Source of the DNA: Galerina marginata
Lineage: Eukaryota > Basidiomycota > Agaricomycetes > Agaricales > Galerinaceae
Assembly (NCBI GenBank): GCA_023014335.1
Contig: JAECYW010000001.1
Location: forward strand, 4,452,206 to 4,516,205
Length of the DNA stretch: 64,000 nucleotides
Direction of reading: 5' to 3'
Shown here piece by piece: positions 1-12,339 of the stretch (within the stretch, counting starts at the first letter, position 1; every line of letters begins with the position of its first letter). The translations under genes were made by a program, and so were the position numbers. A model generated the notes under the pieces. The model saw only the letters and a program-made list of their open reading frames with translations. It did not search any database and was not told the DNA's origin.

Positions 1-209
1 TACTCCCATCGAAACGGACGATAAGGCCTAGGTTTCGCCTTATCAATATCGAAATCCCATAGCGGAGTAGGCGGAGCAACGCCGGATAGCTTGAAGTAGT
101 TGGGTGGTCCAGAGGTGACGTAGTGCCGAGAGACCTTGTAAATGGTCAGGCATACGAGAAATATAATAGCCAAGTAGTACAAGAGCGGCTCAAATTCAGT
201 CGTGTTCAT
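1..209 (-). CDS. DUF3445/HRQ-type membrane-anchored protein, 5' part only
   Basis: The reading frame starts at the ATG at 209 and runs off the left edge, so only about 69 residues are visible. Residues 9-27 form one hydrophobic segment (LLYYLAIIFLVCLTIYKV), followed by a proline-rich linker and the motif DIDKAKPRPYRPFRWE. That motif resembles the start of the DUF3445 (HRQ) family of fungal proteins, thought to be haem-dependent oxidative demethylase-like enzymes. An N-terminal membrane anchor is common in this family. The catalytic region lies outside the window, so function is inferred from the short conserved motif only. A different membrane-anchored enzyme with the same entry motif cannot be excluded. 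Confidence 0.6.
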   Translation of the reverse strand, partial: MNTTEFEPLLYYLAIIFLVCLTIYKVSRHYVTSGPPNYFKLSGVAPPTPLWDFDIDKAKPRPYRPFRWE

Positions 210-1157
210 GGTGAATGAGAGTGCGTGGGGTGCGAATATTTGCTACAAGCAACGGGCAGTTTCAACCACATGGTTATATTTAGACAAGGGTGAGAAGGAA
301 GGCGATTTTTCGTTGTGGGAGAACGAGCGATCCCTGTAAATGACTTCCTGGAGGCCATGTTGTGCAGCCACGGATAGGAAAAGAGCTTCGAGAGAGACAA
401 GAGCTGCTCTTTTCAGGTCCCATATTCATAGTTCACCTGAAGGATCACAGTTGTACAGCAGTTTTTGAGCGTCACGGACCTGATGGAGGAGGGCGACAGT
501 TTGAGACGATAGCTTGTGATGTTGTGGCTGTGAGGCAAATATTCAATCTCAGTGATCTAATCTAATCTTTGTCTAATCTAGAGTTATTGCGTCTTCGTTC
601 GTGAATCATCAGACTGAGAATACGATGAAGAGCACATCCGACAAGCTATTAATCCCGTTGCGGATATTCGTATCAGACAGCCTTTAGTCTGTATACCGGC
701 ACAATTCCTTCAAACCCGAGGGTATTACGAGGAATTACGAAAGGAAGTCTTCACAAACTCATGCAAGCGTTCTACAAGACAACAACGAGGAACTTGAGCG
801 GCTAACTATGCAGAAACATTTTTTCCCGTGTTTCAGAGAAGCCGTAAGCAGTTTCATGGTTACCTCCCACTGGAAGTCTCTTGTTTTTTCTCGGTCAAAC
901 AGTTCGTAAGGGCGAGATGACAACTGGAAGAATAAAATATAACAGTTTCCACTAATTAGAAGTGACCGAAAACATGTCGGCGAACTCACGCTCTCCCTTC
1001 TCTTCACACATCGGGTCGATTTACCCTTCCATGTGCGGAGGTATAAATGCTGTAGGAGTTCATAAGACCAGCAGAATTCCCGAATTCCTCTAGCCCAGTG
1101 CCTTCCATTTCAATGTTGTTGAAATTTAGGTATGTCGATTCGCTTTTATCGCTATGC
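210..1157. other. intergenic, no gene recognised
   Basis: Open frames here are short and give no recognisable protein. The stretch separates two divergently placed genes (minus-strand gene ending at 209, plus-strand gene from 1158) and should hold both promoters. I saw no convincing TATA box. Confidence 0.5.
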
Positions 1158-1654
1158 ATGTTTTCTAAATTAAACAGTAGCCTTCTCACTGCGCTCACTC
1201 CACTGGTGACCGCCCTCTCGGTTAGCGTCCCAAAAAACCACATAGCCCTTGGCGAAGCGGTCACCTTCACATGGGATTTCACTCCAAATGTTGATCCGTA
1301 CGTTTTGCCATCGCAAAAGCCGCTGTAGATTAACTTCTGACGCCATCCGATTTTAGCACAACTTTTTCTTTGGCACTCATTAACCAGGACCAAAACACGA
1401 AATATGTGCTCTCAGACAACATCGATAGCACGACTGGACAAGTTACCTTAGCGATGCTAATTTTTATTCCAGTCGGGTAAGAACCCGGAACATAATCTTG
1501 AGGATTGTTTGCTGAGACGAATTGGCGATCGTTTAGAGATAATTATATTTTCGAAGCATCACGCGTTTTCGAGACTATTGGTGTCATTCACATTGGTCCT
1601 GGAGACGCATCCTTGACCAATACTGGGGCTCCACCAACTGTACCGACTCACTAA
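1158..1654 (+). CDS. small secreted protein, three exons (125 aa)
   Basis: Exons 1158-1297, 1357-1476 and 1537-1654 join in frame to 126 codons. Introns are 59 and 60 bp, with GT-AG ends and a TTCTGAC-like branch site in the first. Residues 1-20 form a signal peptide (LLTALTPLVTALS). The mature part begins VSVPKN, then GEAVTFTW, DPTTFSLAL, and STTGQVTL, the layout of the secreted Ser/Thr-rich basidiomycete proteins with a Kre9/KNH-like beta-sandwich (VTVTW...DP..FS). The third exon contains IGVIHIGPGD and ends in PTVPTH with no GPI-type hydrophobic tail. It is probably a secreted cell-surface protein of unknown role. Signal peptide and splicing are well supported; family membership is an inference from motif layout. 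Confidence 0.7.
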
Positions 1655-2506
1655 ACTACGAACAGATGTCCAGCATTGAAATTTAATTGGATCATGCACG
1701 GCGGCTCCATTCACCCTAAATACCTTTGCATAAATAGATTGACAGTCAGCCTTGAAAAATACAGTTTACACAAGAATCGCGATAATAATAGCTTCTGCGA
1801 GCTGAATGCCGAAGAATTCAACTGGCAGGTTTGAATAAAAAATAGACGTGAAGCCGTATGAATTGCATATTTCCTATCCTTACCAAAAAGACCGAAATGG
1901 GAATGGCTCAAGTAGACGGCGGCACAAAAGAACGATGAGTAAGGAAAAAAAAATTTGGCAAAGGGGCCCTGTTTCACCATGTCCTTCACCGCTCCCTTTA
2001 AAAGCAAAAAAGAAATCGATGGTGGGACAGGCGGGACGAGGCTGTATACATACTTGAGTATATGGAAGGACACAGCACCGCATTGGTGAGAAATGCGAAG
2101 CCCGCGATGTTGAAAAAGGAGACAGAACCACAGCAAATGAACTTAGTTATATCCAGCACCGAGTAGTGAGTCTACTGATGGCGAACAGCCACTGAACTGG
2201 TTGCGATTTTTGCGTGCATCAGCATGGAAAGTTCAGTCAGTTAAATTTGGCGTGGTCGTGTCTAGTAATGCCTATTGATAAGGCTGAAAGAAAATAGCAA
2301 CGTCGAGGCTGACGTTTTCGGAAACGTTAGACACGTTTGTTCCACGTAAGTTGGCGGCATATTAGTTCTTCCACAGTCCCATAAGAAGCTGTGTCTAGTA
2401 CCTGATGTTGAATCTCCTTCTCCTTCTCGCAATTGCCAACAACTTCTCCCTGATCTCGAAAACCCGCCCCACGTTCCTCCGATAAATTTCATTCTCGCCG
2501 TAATGA
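1655..2506. other. intergenic, no gene recognised
   Basis: Frames up to 141 codons exist on the minus strand (1711-2136) but are low-complexity, have no conserved motif and show no matching splice pattern. I see nothing certain in this stretch. Confidence 0.4.
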
Positions 2507-3090
2507 ATGGCGGAATCAGCTGCTCCTCTCGATGACGCTACTCACAGAAGTAATCAATTTGAAGGGCAGGCCCACCTTCCCGCTAGAAGGACATCGACCT
2601 TGAAGAAACTCATAACTATTAGTTTTGTGTTATCCACCCTCACCATCGCTATACTTATAGCAAATTATATCCTCATCAACCATGCGCCGTTTATTCGTAC
2701 TAGGTGGGGTACTCAGCAATCGTCTAGGGCACTCGCAATAATTGTACGTACCAAGGCCAGCAGGCCAAGCACTGCCCGTAAATATTTAAATGACGAAACC
2801 TATTAGGCATTCGTAGTAATCATCGTCTCCGCCTTCAATGTTCTCGTCAAAATCCCAAACCTGCTCAACATGATCGTCGATATCGTACTCGCGGTATGCC
2901 TCATAGAATGGACGTTCGGCCTCATTGTCAGCTTCCCCAGCGGTGACTAGTGCACTCCATGGGGAAGCGGTCCGAACCAGCAACCAGATCCGAAATCAGT
3001 GAAGACTGGAAGTTGACGGTAATAATTTTGACGGGGATCGCTGCTGGCTTAGGAGGCATACTGGGGTACATTTTTTTGCTCCGCTTATAA
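2507..3090 (+). CDS. small integral membrane protein with about four helices (160 aa)
   Basis: Exons 2507-2743, 2807-2942 and 2981-3090 give 161 codons. The first intron (63 bp) has GTACGT at its start, an AAATGAC-like branch and TATTAG at its end. The second would be only 38 bp (2943-2980). Four hydrophobic segments are visible: LITISFVLSTLTIAILIANY, FVVIIVSAFNVLV, a third around IVDIVLAVCLIEWTFGLIV, and LTVIILTGIAAGLGGILGYI. The N-terminus is polar. An alternative last exon exists: a donor inside the fourth helix (near 3068) could join a frame opening at about 3153 and ending at 3285. I do not recognise the family; it is probably a small tetraspan-like membrane protein. The exon 3 boundary is the weakest point. 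Confidence 0.5.
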
Positions 3091-4373
3091 ATCATGCTGC
3101 ACGAAACGATCACTGGAAGCGTATTCACGAAAATGAGAGGATTACTTACTAGTTCTCGTTCAACAGCATCATTCGGATCAGTTTGTTGGTCCTTCGAAGT
3201 ACCGAAATCTTCAGAACCAAATTTTGGAAGATACCGGCCACCTGGTCTATTCCAACCGGGCAGATTAGCTTCCAGATCAGTCTGAAGGTTGTAGGAGAGG
3301 AAGGTGGTACAACTGGAGGCTGTGAGGGACAAAGTACCGATGCCAGTTCTGGGTCAGGACATGGGCCATTTATACCTGTAGCCAAGGGACAAATGCAATA
3401 CCCAAAAAAACTGTTCATGAGTGAATATTAAGTAAAGGGAAGGGAACGCGTCGAGTATCCAAATAAATAAGGTTTCGTAGTGCAGAAGGATCGGCCTCAC
3501 ATCTCTAAAAGGTTTTTTCCAAGAATTTGACGGTTCCGCGGACATACGACATTCAAGTACCTGGTAATACCACAATCCGGTGAGATTCATGCATTCACGT
3601 CTTTTGATAGGCAGTGATCCCAGTCCAGCGTCTAGATAAGAGGGCGCATTTACAACACATTACGATATCCAACTAAGACGAATAAATGACTGAAGCACAA
3701 GAATTCCTAGTCCGTGGTCAAAGTTTGTCAATGCGAGTAATTTTCTAGGCGTCGTTGACGACCGAGTTACAGTAACTAAATAACTGCCTGAAGTCACTGC
3801 CCTGCCTTTCAGAACGATTCAAGAACCCCGAGCTGCCAGTGCGAGTCCCAGTTTCTAAAACCGGGTTCAAGGGACCGCACGATCGACTACATAACATTCT
3901 GGCCCAATCACCGCCGAAGCTCCAGGAGCCGTCAGAGACTCAGAGGGTAGCAGGATATGAGCGTGACAGAAAGACTGTTATTTGGCTGGTTTTTGGGGCA
4001 CTGGAACCGAGAACTAGAGTCTGATAGAAAGTAAATGCAGACTCATACAGAAGATCGTACTTGCCATAGTATACTCAAGTGGTATGTAGAGGCCGGTGGA
4101 CGTGTTGGTGGGTGATCGATGATCGATGATCAGGAATAAGGCTGGCGAAAATGGGTTAGGGTTCACATGTTCACAACACGACGTTATCAACTTTGAATGT
4201 GTGTTGTAACCCACCCTCATCAGCACCCGTCGTCATCAACGCACCGGCGACCCAGATATGGAGTAAGCGGCTTTGCAGACGCTCAGACTTCTACAAAAAC
4301 CTCGCCCGAAAGAGAATTTGCGTTAGTGTACTGCCATTTCTCTGATTGCAGAAAATGATTGACGAGACATTAA
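3091..4373. other. intergenic or alternative exon region
   Basis: The frame 3153-3285 (with SFGSVCWSFE and PPGLFQPGRL) could be an alternative last exon of the membrane protein upstream. Otherwise there are only short frames of no recognisable type. Confidence 0.3.
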
Positions 4374-7115
4374 ATGCATAAAGTCTTTAGGTTAACGCCC
4401 CTGCCCTCGCTGCTCCCACCAATGCACGGGGCACAACCACCCACCCCAAACGGCGTCCACGACGACGAACTGGTTGAAGTCGACGACTGGACGCTTACCG
4501 CCGTCGTAGCCTCACCCGTCCCCGCCACCTCGTCCTCGCTGCCCATGGCCAGCACTTCCGTCCCGCCGTCAACCTCAACATCCACGCTCTCAATAACCAT
4601 CGAAGCCCTCCCCCCCTCAAAGCACACACAACCCGCTCCTGTCCTTCCAAACCCACCCCGGCGTACTGCCACCCACATACAGGCTGCACACCACCCTCCC
4701 CATCCCCGCCTCGCGGCTTATAACGCCGTTCATCACGCCGTCCTCGTCACCTCGCGGACCCGATCAACACATATGTGCATCTGGTGATGCCAAAGCCGTA
4801 TATGCATCTTGTGGGTCCGCCGTTTGAGATTGCTCGGATGGTTTGTGAGGAATGGGTGTAGGTCGAATGCAGCGCTGAGGCCGGTTTTGTGTGCGGGGGC
4901 GGGGGGGAAAGAGAACGTGAAAGAGTCGAAGAAGGTGCTCGGGACCACGAAAGCGAATTCTGGCTCGAATGGGAGGGGAAAGGAACGTGCCATCGACCAC
5001 GATGCAGACTCGTCTGGGTCTACGCTATCTTTCGTGCTCTGCGCGACCTTAAAGCAGGCGAGGAGGTCGTGCTGGGCTGGGAGTGGGACGACAGGAACGC
5101 GGTGCACAGCTTGCCTGTGCTGCTGAACACACCAGGGATGATCCCGTGAGTTTTCGCCCCTCTTTCTTTTCGTATCACACGTGTATTCACTCTCTAGTCC
5201 TCGTCCTCCTTTTACTTCAATCTCGCATCTGAATTCGTGCTCGCCCGATATTTCCTCAACGCCAACCTCAATGTCGAACTCGCATTCGCACCCACACCCC
5301 AATGGAACCTCAAACTCGAACTCAAACCCAAACTCAACATACGACCCACACCCACCCAGCCCGCAGCAAGTCCAGCGCCTTCGACACCAAATGACGAACA
5401 TTTTCATCAACGTCCACTACCTGCGCGTGCGGAGCCCGCGCGAAAGACTGCGCTCTCACCCAAATGGCTGCGTTCGTCGATGCTCAAGACGATTTCCTAG
5501 TCATGCACCCCTTTCGCAATGGACATTGGCATTGGCAGAAGAACGGGGTCGAGGAGGACTGGAGGGAGGTTAACCTTGGCCCGCTTGTAGGGAGGAAGAG
5601 GGGGGTTTAAGACGAGGGAGAGGATCCCGTTTAGTAGGCCGATGGGGGTATGGAGATGGATGTTGAGGTTGAGGCTGAGGCTGGGTCGACGGAGGGGGCG
5701 GCGCACGCGCAGGCGGGCGAGGCAAAACCGGGTCGGGCAGGAGTTAATGGACGAGTCAAGGCGAATGGTTTCGTTGTTGCTAATGGGAGGAAGACCATCC
5801 CGCCCCCGCCTGTTCCCAGCATCTTGTTTTCGGGATCGCCAACGCCTACGCCTGCGAGTCCGGACTTACGAAAGGTGGTAAAGGGAAGGAGAAAACCGCC
5901 AGGGACGATGCTGAACGAGGCGAGGATCTTGGAGGTCAGCCTACTTCAGTTAAACGTATGTCTCTTTTTCTCTTCAATCTTTTTGTTATCCTATTTTTGT
6001 CATCTTTCCACGTAAACCTCAAACTAACGACCTAAAAACGTTCTTTAGCCTACAACCCACCACCACCGTTAACGCCGGGCTCGAAAGCTCAACCCTCATC
6101 GCCCTCGTCGCTGTTGTTGCTCGCTCAAGAGCACCAGGCACAGAAATCACCCCGTCTGCCGGACCCACCAGATGGAGGTGTGGGCGGTACCGCGCACGAC
6201 ATAGAAGCACCAGAAACCGTCGTAGGCGTCGAGGACGAAGATAAGATGCCCGCGAAGGTGCGGAAGAAGTGGATTTACCGCGAGCTGGAAGCGCTGACTG
6301 CGGGGAACGGGAGAGATCCCAGTTTAAGTCCGCGATTGGGGTCTGCTTCAAGCGGTGCGGGCTCGCATGAGCTCGATGAGGTTTTTACAGGTTCTGCTGA
6401 TGGGTGGGTGGGTTTGGGCATTCGGATCGAGGACAATCTGAATTATCGAGGTACGTTTCAATATATTTCTTTCGCGAGAGTCAAGTTCGCTGATATATTT
6501 AAATTAGACGACAACGACACCCACCTGCACCTCCAATTACTGCGCGACCGCGAACGACAGCTTGAGAAGGGCATGGCCATGCCTCCCTCGGCCTTACCAG
6601 CATCAGCGTCACTCCCAGGAACGTCAACGTCGCCATCAACAACGGCCACGTCACACACAACGTCGTTCAGGACCACGAAACCTCACCAACCAACCACTTT
6701 CCCCGCAAATCCAGCTCCTCACTCCCACTCCGACACCTTCATTATCTGTACCACCATCGTTGGCTGCCTCTCAGCCGTTGTCAGCGACTGGCACGTCGCC
6801 GCTGAACTCGTTCGCGAACTTGTCGTTACTGTCGCCAGCGTTGATCTTGCAGGCTCACGCACCTCCACCACCGCCTTCTACGTCTGCCGGGGCATCTGTA
6901 TCGTCACCAGGAGCTTCAGGAGCCCCACCACCGCCAGCTCCAGTCCACGAATCCCAATCAACGAAGCACGCATCGCCTCCCTTCCCCCTCCCGCGGCCCC
7001 ATTCGTTCTCGCGACGCTAGCTCCCAGCCAGCCCGGATGCGGATTCGCAGGGAAAGTTACAACCCCAGCCGCAGCTGCACTCGTCCGAGGAGACGTGGAC
7101 GCCTATTCGTCGTGA
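4374..7115 (+). pseudogene. SET3-type SET-domain protein, frame-broken copy
   Basis: Several blocks in different plus-strand frames match one conserved basidiomycete protein. From 5' to 3': VHDDELVEVDDWTL (about 4460); YRLHTTLPIPASRLITPF (about 4680); INTYVHL and PYMHLVGPPFEIA (about 4770-4850); VRNGCRSNAALRPVLC (about 4850-4895); ALRDLKAGEEVVLGWEWDD (about 5035-5095); a Cys-rich block TTCACGARAKDCALTQMAAF (about 5415-5475); and KMPAKVRKKWIYRELEAL (about 6245-6295). These fit the SET domain and following zinc-binding region of Set3/Set4-like proteins, which act in histone-deacetylase complexes. Moving between blocks needs at least four frame changes that no GT-AG intron explains (near 4640, 4756, 4845 and 5030). 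I see no PHD finger upstream. It is a pseudogene unless the indels are assembly errors. Confidence 0.65.
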
Positions 7116-8066
7116 TGATGCTGGTTTATCGCGCAGATCCAGGAGCCCGTCTGGCTCTTCCACGTCGAGAACGCCAGAGCTCGCGTTGCAGCACCATCGT
7201 CGAGTTCAACATCGACATTGCGGCAGGTTGATGGCAAGCTCCTGTGCTGCCTGCTCAGGACAGGGAGGATGTTGAGGCTTCTGCGACGATAAGACGTGCA
7301 AGGTCGTGCGAGGGTAAGTTTCATCCAATCAACATAGATCATGCCATTTCCACTAATGTGCGGTTAGGGTTCGGCGACTCCATTTTGTGATGGTGAATTA
7401 GGTGCGGGTCATTTGAATTTCGATTCTTTTCTCCTGTACACAGACCAGTCTTTGCCCTTCTGATCAATATATTCAGTACCATTTTCGACGCGCATAAACT
7501 TAGGCGTAAATCTGAATTCCCTCTCAATCTAGGTAATGCGTTCTTTTATCTTTTTCGTAAGGCTCTGACTTCATCATGAACATAACAGCATATCTGCGAG
7601 CACGGCATCATCATCAGTAAACGAAATGTGATAATTTGATCCTTGGGTTGAAGTCTCGCGTGCGTCCCCAGACGTTATGACTTATGATGTTTATATATGG
7701 CTTTGCATTGGTGGAATGTCTCGGTAGAATTGACAGCAAGTGAACGTACTCCCGTACATAGGCCGGTAACTATTAGTCTTATTCCAATTATTATGCGTAT
7801 ATTGTTGGGCGGCGAGTGCACGGGTAATTGACGTTGTGCTTATCAATGAGTTTGATAGTTACACGGGAGTTTCTTTATTGTCTATTCTATCTGAGCTATT
7901 CCTGGGATGGGTGGTCTTCCCGTTGAAGTCATTTGTGCCCCTCGTGGCTTCCCCAACATCCTAGTAGAAGATAAGCGACATCCTCGTATCATCCGCGAAA
8001 TTTGCGTTTATCCGACGGGCTTTCAGACTCAGACCCTCTCCCTCCTGACTTTGCCTCACCTCACAG
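7116..8066. other. intergenic, no gene recognised
   Basis: This is the tail of the SET3-like locus followed by AT-richer sequence. Only short frames are present. It ends at the proposed left boundary of the large element. Confidence 0.4.
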
Positions 8067-8233
8067 CGAGACTTCAACACCCCCGCTTCCGCAAGTTCAA
8101 TTTCCACTCCCAGTTCCACCGTTCTGTTAGCCACATAACGAGAAAAGTCCAATGGGCGGTAGAAATGGGTTGAATTTGATGACTAAGGGGTGGGCCTCAG
8201 TCATACGCCTACAACGAGCCAATGTAGGATAGG
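8067..8233 (+). repeat. left terminal inverted repeat
   Basis: Read inwards it begins CGAGACTTCAACACCCCCGC and ends at AATGTAGGATAGG. Its reverse complement aligns along its whole length with 29867-30039, with scattered substitutions and a few small gaps. Similarity stops sharply at 8067 and 30039, which is why these are taken as the element ends. Both copies stay open on one strand (peptides DFSRYV and AEAGVLKSR), so the repeat may once have been coding. Confidence 0.75.
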
Positions 8234-8696
8234 GGAAACCTTGCGATTTGGCCCTGCCTCAGCTTGTATAAAAAAGAAGGTAGGGCAGTCCGAGTTGAAG
8301 TGCCGTCATCGGACTTGCCTTGCGGGCCAACGCTGCGCGTGGCATGTACGAGACCCGACTTGAAACAGTGCCAGTCTCGTGGGCTTGCACTAAAGTCAGG
8401 TGAGCCGGCAACTGGATTAATATCTCTGAATGCTATTGACAAAAGCATGGTAGATGCAATGTAGTAGTGGAATCTGGCTCGGGAAGGCCGAGCACTGATT
8501 AGATTAGATGGCATTAGTAGCACAGCTTGTCCGTCTGTAGACAGACGCGGTCAAGTGACGGAGACATCACTGCTTGCTCCAACATTGCGTGCCATCTGTT
8601 TGCGCGCCTGCTCTATGCGCCTCCGAGCCTTCCCAGATTCGAGTTGTGATAGGTCTACTTCAATGTAATTTTTTTAAGCGCCTTCACGATTTTTTG
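8234..8696. other. left-arm spacer without counterpart in right arm
   Basis: No gene was recognised. The matching position in the right arm (29475-29866) carries unrelated sequence, so one of the two arms has gained or lost DNA here. Confidence 0.4.
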
Positions 8697-9652
8697 TTAA
8701 CGGCGAGCATAAAAAGCTACAACCGGCGTTTTGCCTTCTGCTGAGGTTAACATCTGCTCTAAACTTTCCGAGAACGATTCGAGTATTGCTGGCATTCCCG
8801 AAATGCCATTGTGAAACCAAGAATTATTATTCTTGTCAACGAACCGGGCTGTGAAATGGTTGGAATTTAGATATATTATGCCCTTTGAGCTGTACTCAAT
8901 GTGACCGGGTATTATATTCAGATGGAAATCGGTTTTTATGTCATAATGCAAAGGGAAGAAAATAAAGGGGGGGCTGTTGTCAGAAAGTCTGGGAGAATTA
9001 GGAAAGACTTATGTCCTCGTACCCTACATTTATCGCATAGACATTCTTTTTTGAATCTGTTCTCCAACTGTCCTTGAATCGAGTTTGGATAGCCAGGACG
9101 TGGACGCGATAAGATAATAAAGTTCGCAAGGGTAAAGTGAGCCAAGTTGGTTGTGTTATAGCATGATTCACAGACCGTCGTGGTTATGGTTTGATTCTTT
9201 TGAGTTGGGACGTTCAATAAATGCTCAACTACGGATTGAATATCTGTGGTTTTTTTGCCCAAGGGAAAGGTTATAGAATTGTCGTTGTGGAATTTTTTTC
9301 GTAGCTTATTCCTTGTTGTATTTATGTCCGAAGCAGTACTTGAGAAAGCAGTAACTAATATTTCCATGTATTTTGACACGCCTTTCCACTCGTTCGGAAT
9401 GGTGAGTCCGTGTTCCCACCATGCGTTATAAAGTATGAATATTACCGAGTCGTAAGCACAGCTCCAGTCCACGCTGTCCCATTTTGGCCCTAATATGGTA
9501 TTTTCCTCACCTCGTTTTTCGACTGCCTTTTGATTGAAGGAATTTTGTTGAATTTTTTGCTTTTTTTGCGGATAGGCGTCCAGTCCCAGGGTGTTCTTGA
9601 TGGGTACGCCAAATCGATGGAAACAAGGACAGCCCGCTGGCCTCTTGACCAC
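8697..9652 (-). pseudogene. USP-like cysteine protease, split by one frameshift
   Basis: Two minus-strand frames, 9652-8936 and 8951-8697, form one protein of about 310 residues. The first has WDSVDWSCAYDS, where the Cys aligns with the catalytic Cys box of ubiquitin-specific (UCH-type) proteases, followed by a zinc-ribbon-like pair CESC and CDKC. The second has SKGIIYLNSNHFTARFVD, with the catalytic-His motif (HFTARF). The frames meet at a run of seven G on the plus strand (8967-8973), and a one-base change there would join them. The loss may be a real mutation or a homopolymer error. Such protease domains occur as stand-alone, repeat-associated proteins in Agaricomycetes. It lies inside the left arm and has no copy in the right arm, so it may be a cargo gene or a nested insertion. 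Confidence 0.6.
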
Positions 9653-9674
9653 GTTTTCCGTGTATCACATGATT
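9589..9674 (+). repeat. 86-bp inverted repeat, left copy
   Basis: Its reverse complement matches 29389-29474 without gaps; I count about 77 of 86 identical bases. It sits between the protease gene and the satellite, the same relative position as in the right arm. Frames are open on both strands: the minus strand gives the N-terminus of the protease frame, while the opposite strand gives GTPNRWKQGQPAG, shared with the right-arm ORF. Confidence 0.8.
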
Positions 9675-12339
9675 CGGGTGACTGGGCCGTACAAATCTTG
9701 AGTCCCCAAGGCTGTCCATTTCTTTTACAATGGAAACATACGACCGTGTTGAGCCCGGAATAGATCCCCTCTCCAAATAAGAGCGTAAAAAAGTAGGACA
9801 CAACCCTCGGAAGAAAGTGGAAACAGAAATACACGATAATTTAGACCCGAACACGGAGCAGTAATACCTGGTCTTAAGACAAGGGTGGTAAATTACCTTT
9901 TAGTCCCAGTTGAAATGGAAATTTAAGAGGGTTCTGGGGACCATTATCCGGGAAGTCGAATAATTTACGAACAATAAAGTAATACGGTACCCTTCACGTG
10001 AATTTGAGACAGAAATTCAAGACTGTTTGCTGATGGGAACATAGACGCCATACCTATTTCGGATCACACGGTAGTAAATTTCCTTTCTTACGGATTAAAA
10101 TGGGAATATAGGACCACGTCGTGCTTGGATTAATTGTCTTCTACCGATTGGAGCATAGGAAGGTAATATATAGCGCCTCAAATCAGTCTCAAATGGAAAT
10201 TCACGATGGTTTAGGTGCGGGGATAGAGGAGTAGTACCTATTCTTACTTCAACAGTTGTAGGTTACAATTTGAAATCGAATTAAACAACTGTTTGTCCCC
10301 TAGAATATAAACACCATACTAATCCCAGATCAGATGGGAGTGCAGTTCCTTTAACTGGGATTCAGAATGGAATCGTACCGCCCCCTTGATCCAAGAATGA
10401 AGTAGTTCTACTAACTAAGGCGTCGCAAGGTGGTACAGAACCTTTCTCATCAGATAAAAATGGAAATTCATGACGATTGAAACGAACAAATATCGGAGTA
10501 GTACCTATCCATTCAACAAGGGAAGTGTCTTACCCTTCATTTCAATCTGTAATGGAAATATAGGGCGGTTAGTGGACCAGTCGCGTAGCGTTCAACTGTT
10601 TGAAGAGTAGAAAGGTGCTACAGTGCCTTTCACGCGAGCTTGAAATGGAATTTCATGACCGCCTGCCCACCTGAATATAGGCGCCTTACCAATTGCGAAT
10701 CACTGAGTAGTGTATTTCCTTTCATCCGGGCGCAAAATGGAATTACATGACCGTGTCGAGCCTGAAATAAAGGCATTCTACTAATTAGAGGGTAAAGAAG
10801 GAGTACAAAACCCTTCAACTAAAGCTAAAATGGAAATTGACGACGATTTACATTTGGAAACCTCAAAGCAATTCCTATTCCTATGAAAAGGGTTGTAAAT
10901 TCCTTTTCACGTCAATTTCTGAGGCATTCAGAGGACTAGAATCGTAGAGCCCCACCAATTGAAGACTAGAAACGTGGAACAGCACCTTTCATGTCGGTTT
11001 GAAATGGAATTGCACGATAGTTTGTCCACCTGAATTTAGGCGCAGTACTAATTTTGAACGGCATGGTGGTACATTTCCTTTTACCTGGATTTGGAACAGA
11101 AACATATGACCGTGTCGTGCCAAGAATGAAGTAGTTCTACTAACTAAGGCGTCGCAAGGTCATACACAACCTTTCTTATGAAGTTAAAATGGAAATTCAC
11201 GACGATTTAAACGCAGAAATATGGGAGAGCTACCTATCCATCCGACAATGGAAGTATATTACCCTTCACTTGAATCTGGAATGGAAATATGAGGCGGTTA
11301 GTGGACCAGTCGCGTAGCGTTCAACTGTTTGAAGAGTAGAAAGGTGCTACAGTGCCTTTCACGCGAGCTTGAAATGGAATTTCATGACCGCCTGCCCACC
11401 TGAATATAGGCGCCTTACCAATTGTGAATTACTGAGTAGTGCATTTCCTTTCATCCGGGCGCAAAATGGAATTACATGACCGTGTCGAGCCTGAAATAAA
11501 TGCATTCTACTAATTAGAGGGTAAAGAAGGAGTACAAAACCCTTCAACTAAAGCCAAAATGGAAATTGACGACGATTCACATTTGGAAAAATCAACTCAA
11601 TTCCTATTCCTATGAAAAGGGTTGTAAATTCCTTTTCATGTCGATTTAAAATGGAAATTTGAGGCAGTTAGAAGACTAGAATCGTAAAGACCCGCCAATT
11701 GAAGACTAGAAATGTGAAGCCCTACTTTTCACTTAAGTTTAAATTGGAATTGCACGACAGTATATCCACAGGAATAGCCGTGCCATCCTAATTTCCAGTG
11801 AAACGGTGGTATAATTTCTTTCGGCTGGACTTAGAATGGAAATATATGACTATGTCGTGCTTGGAATAAATTTCTTTTACTAATTAGAGGCTAAAAGGGT
11901 CAGTCAAATTGGAAATTCACGACAATTTAAACAGGAAAACATCAGAGCATTACCCATGCATCCAACACGGGTAGTTTATTACCTTTCACTTCAAACTGAA
12001 ATGGAGAATCCAGTGCGGTTGGGAGACCGGAATCGTGAAAGTCAACTAATTCAAGACTAAAATGGTGGTACAGTACCTTGTACGCGAATTTTAAATGGAA
12101 TTTAAAGATGGCTCGTCTACTGGAAGATAGGCGCCGTACCAATTTCGAATCACGGGGTAATACATTTCCCATCACCTAGGCTCAGAATAGAATTATATTA
12201 ACATGCAGTGGGTAGAATAAGTCTAATTCACCAATTACCAAGTAAATAGGTAGTACACAGACCTTCGACAAAAGCTGAAATGGAAATAGACGATCCAGAA
12301 TCGTGAAGCTCGACTACTGAAGACTAGTAAATTTGAAAT

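Noticed and set aside
1711..2136. 141-aa minus-strand ORF
   Set aside because: Phe/Ser/Leu-rich without family motif, and other frames over the same DNA are equally open.
4733..5410. 225-aa minus-strand ORF
   Set aside because: Antisense shadow of the SET3-like blocks, which carry recognisable SET-domain motifs on the plus strand.
10630..11547. Two near-identical 62-aa ORFs (10630-10818, 11359-11547)
   Set aside because: They lie wholly inside satellite units 729 bp apart and exist because the units are nearly identical; no start context or family.
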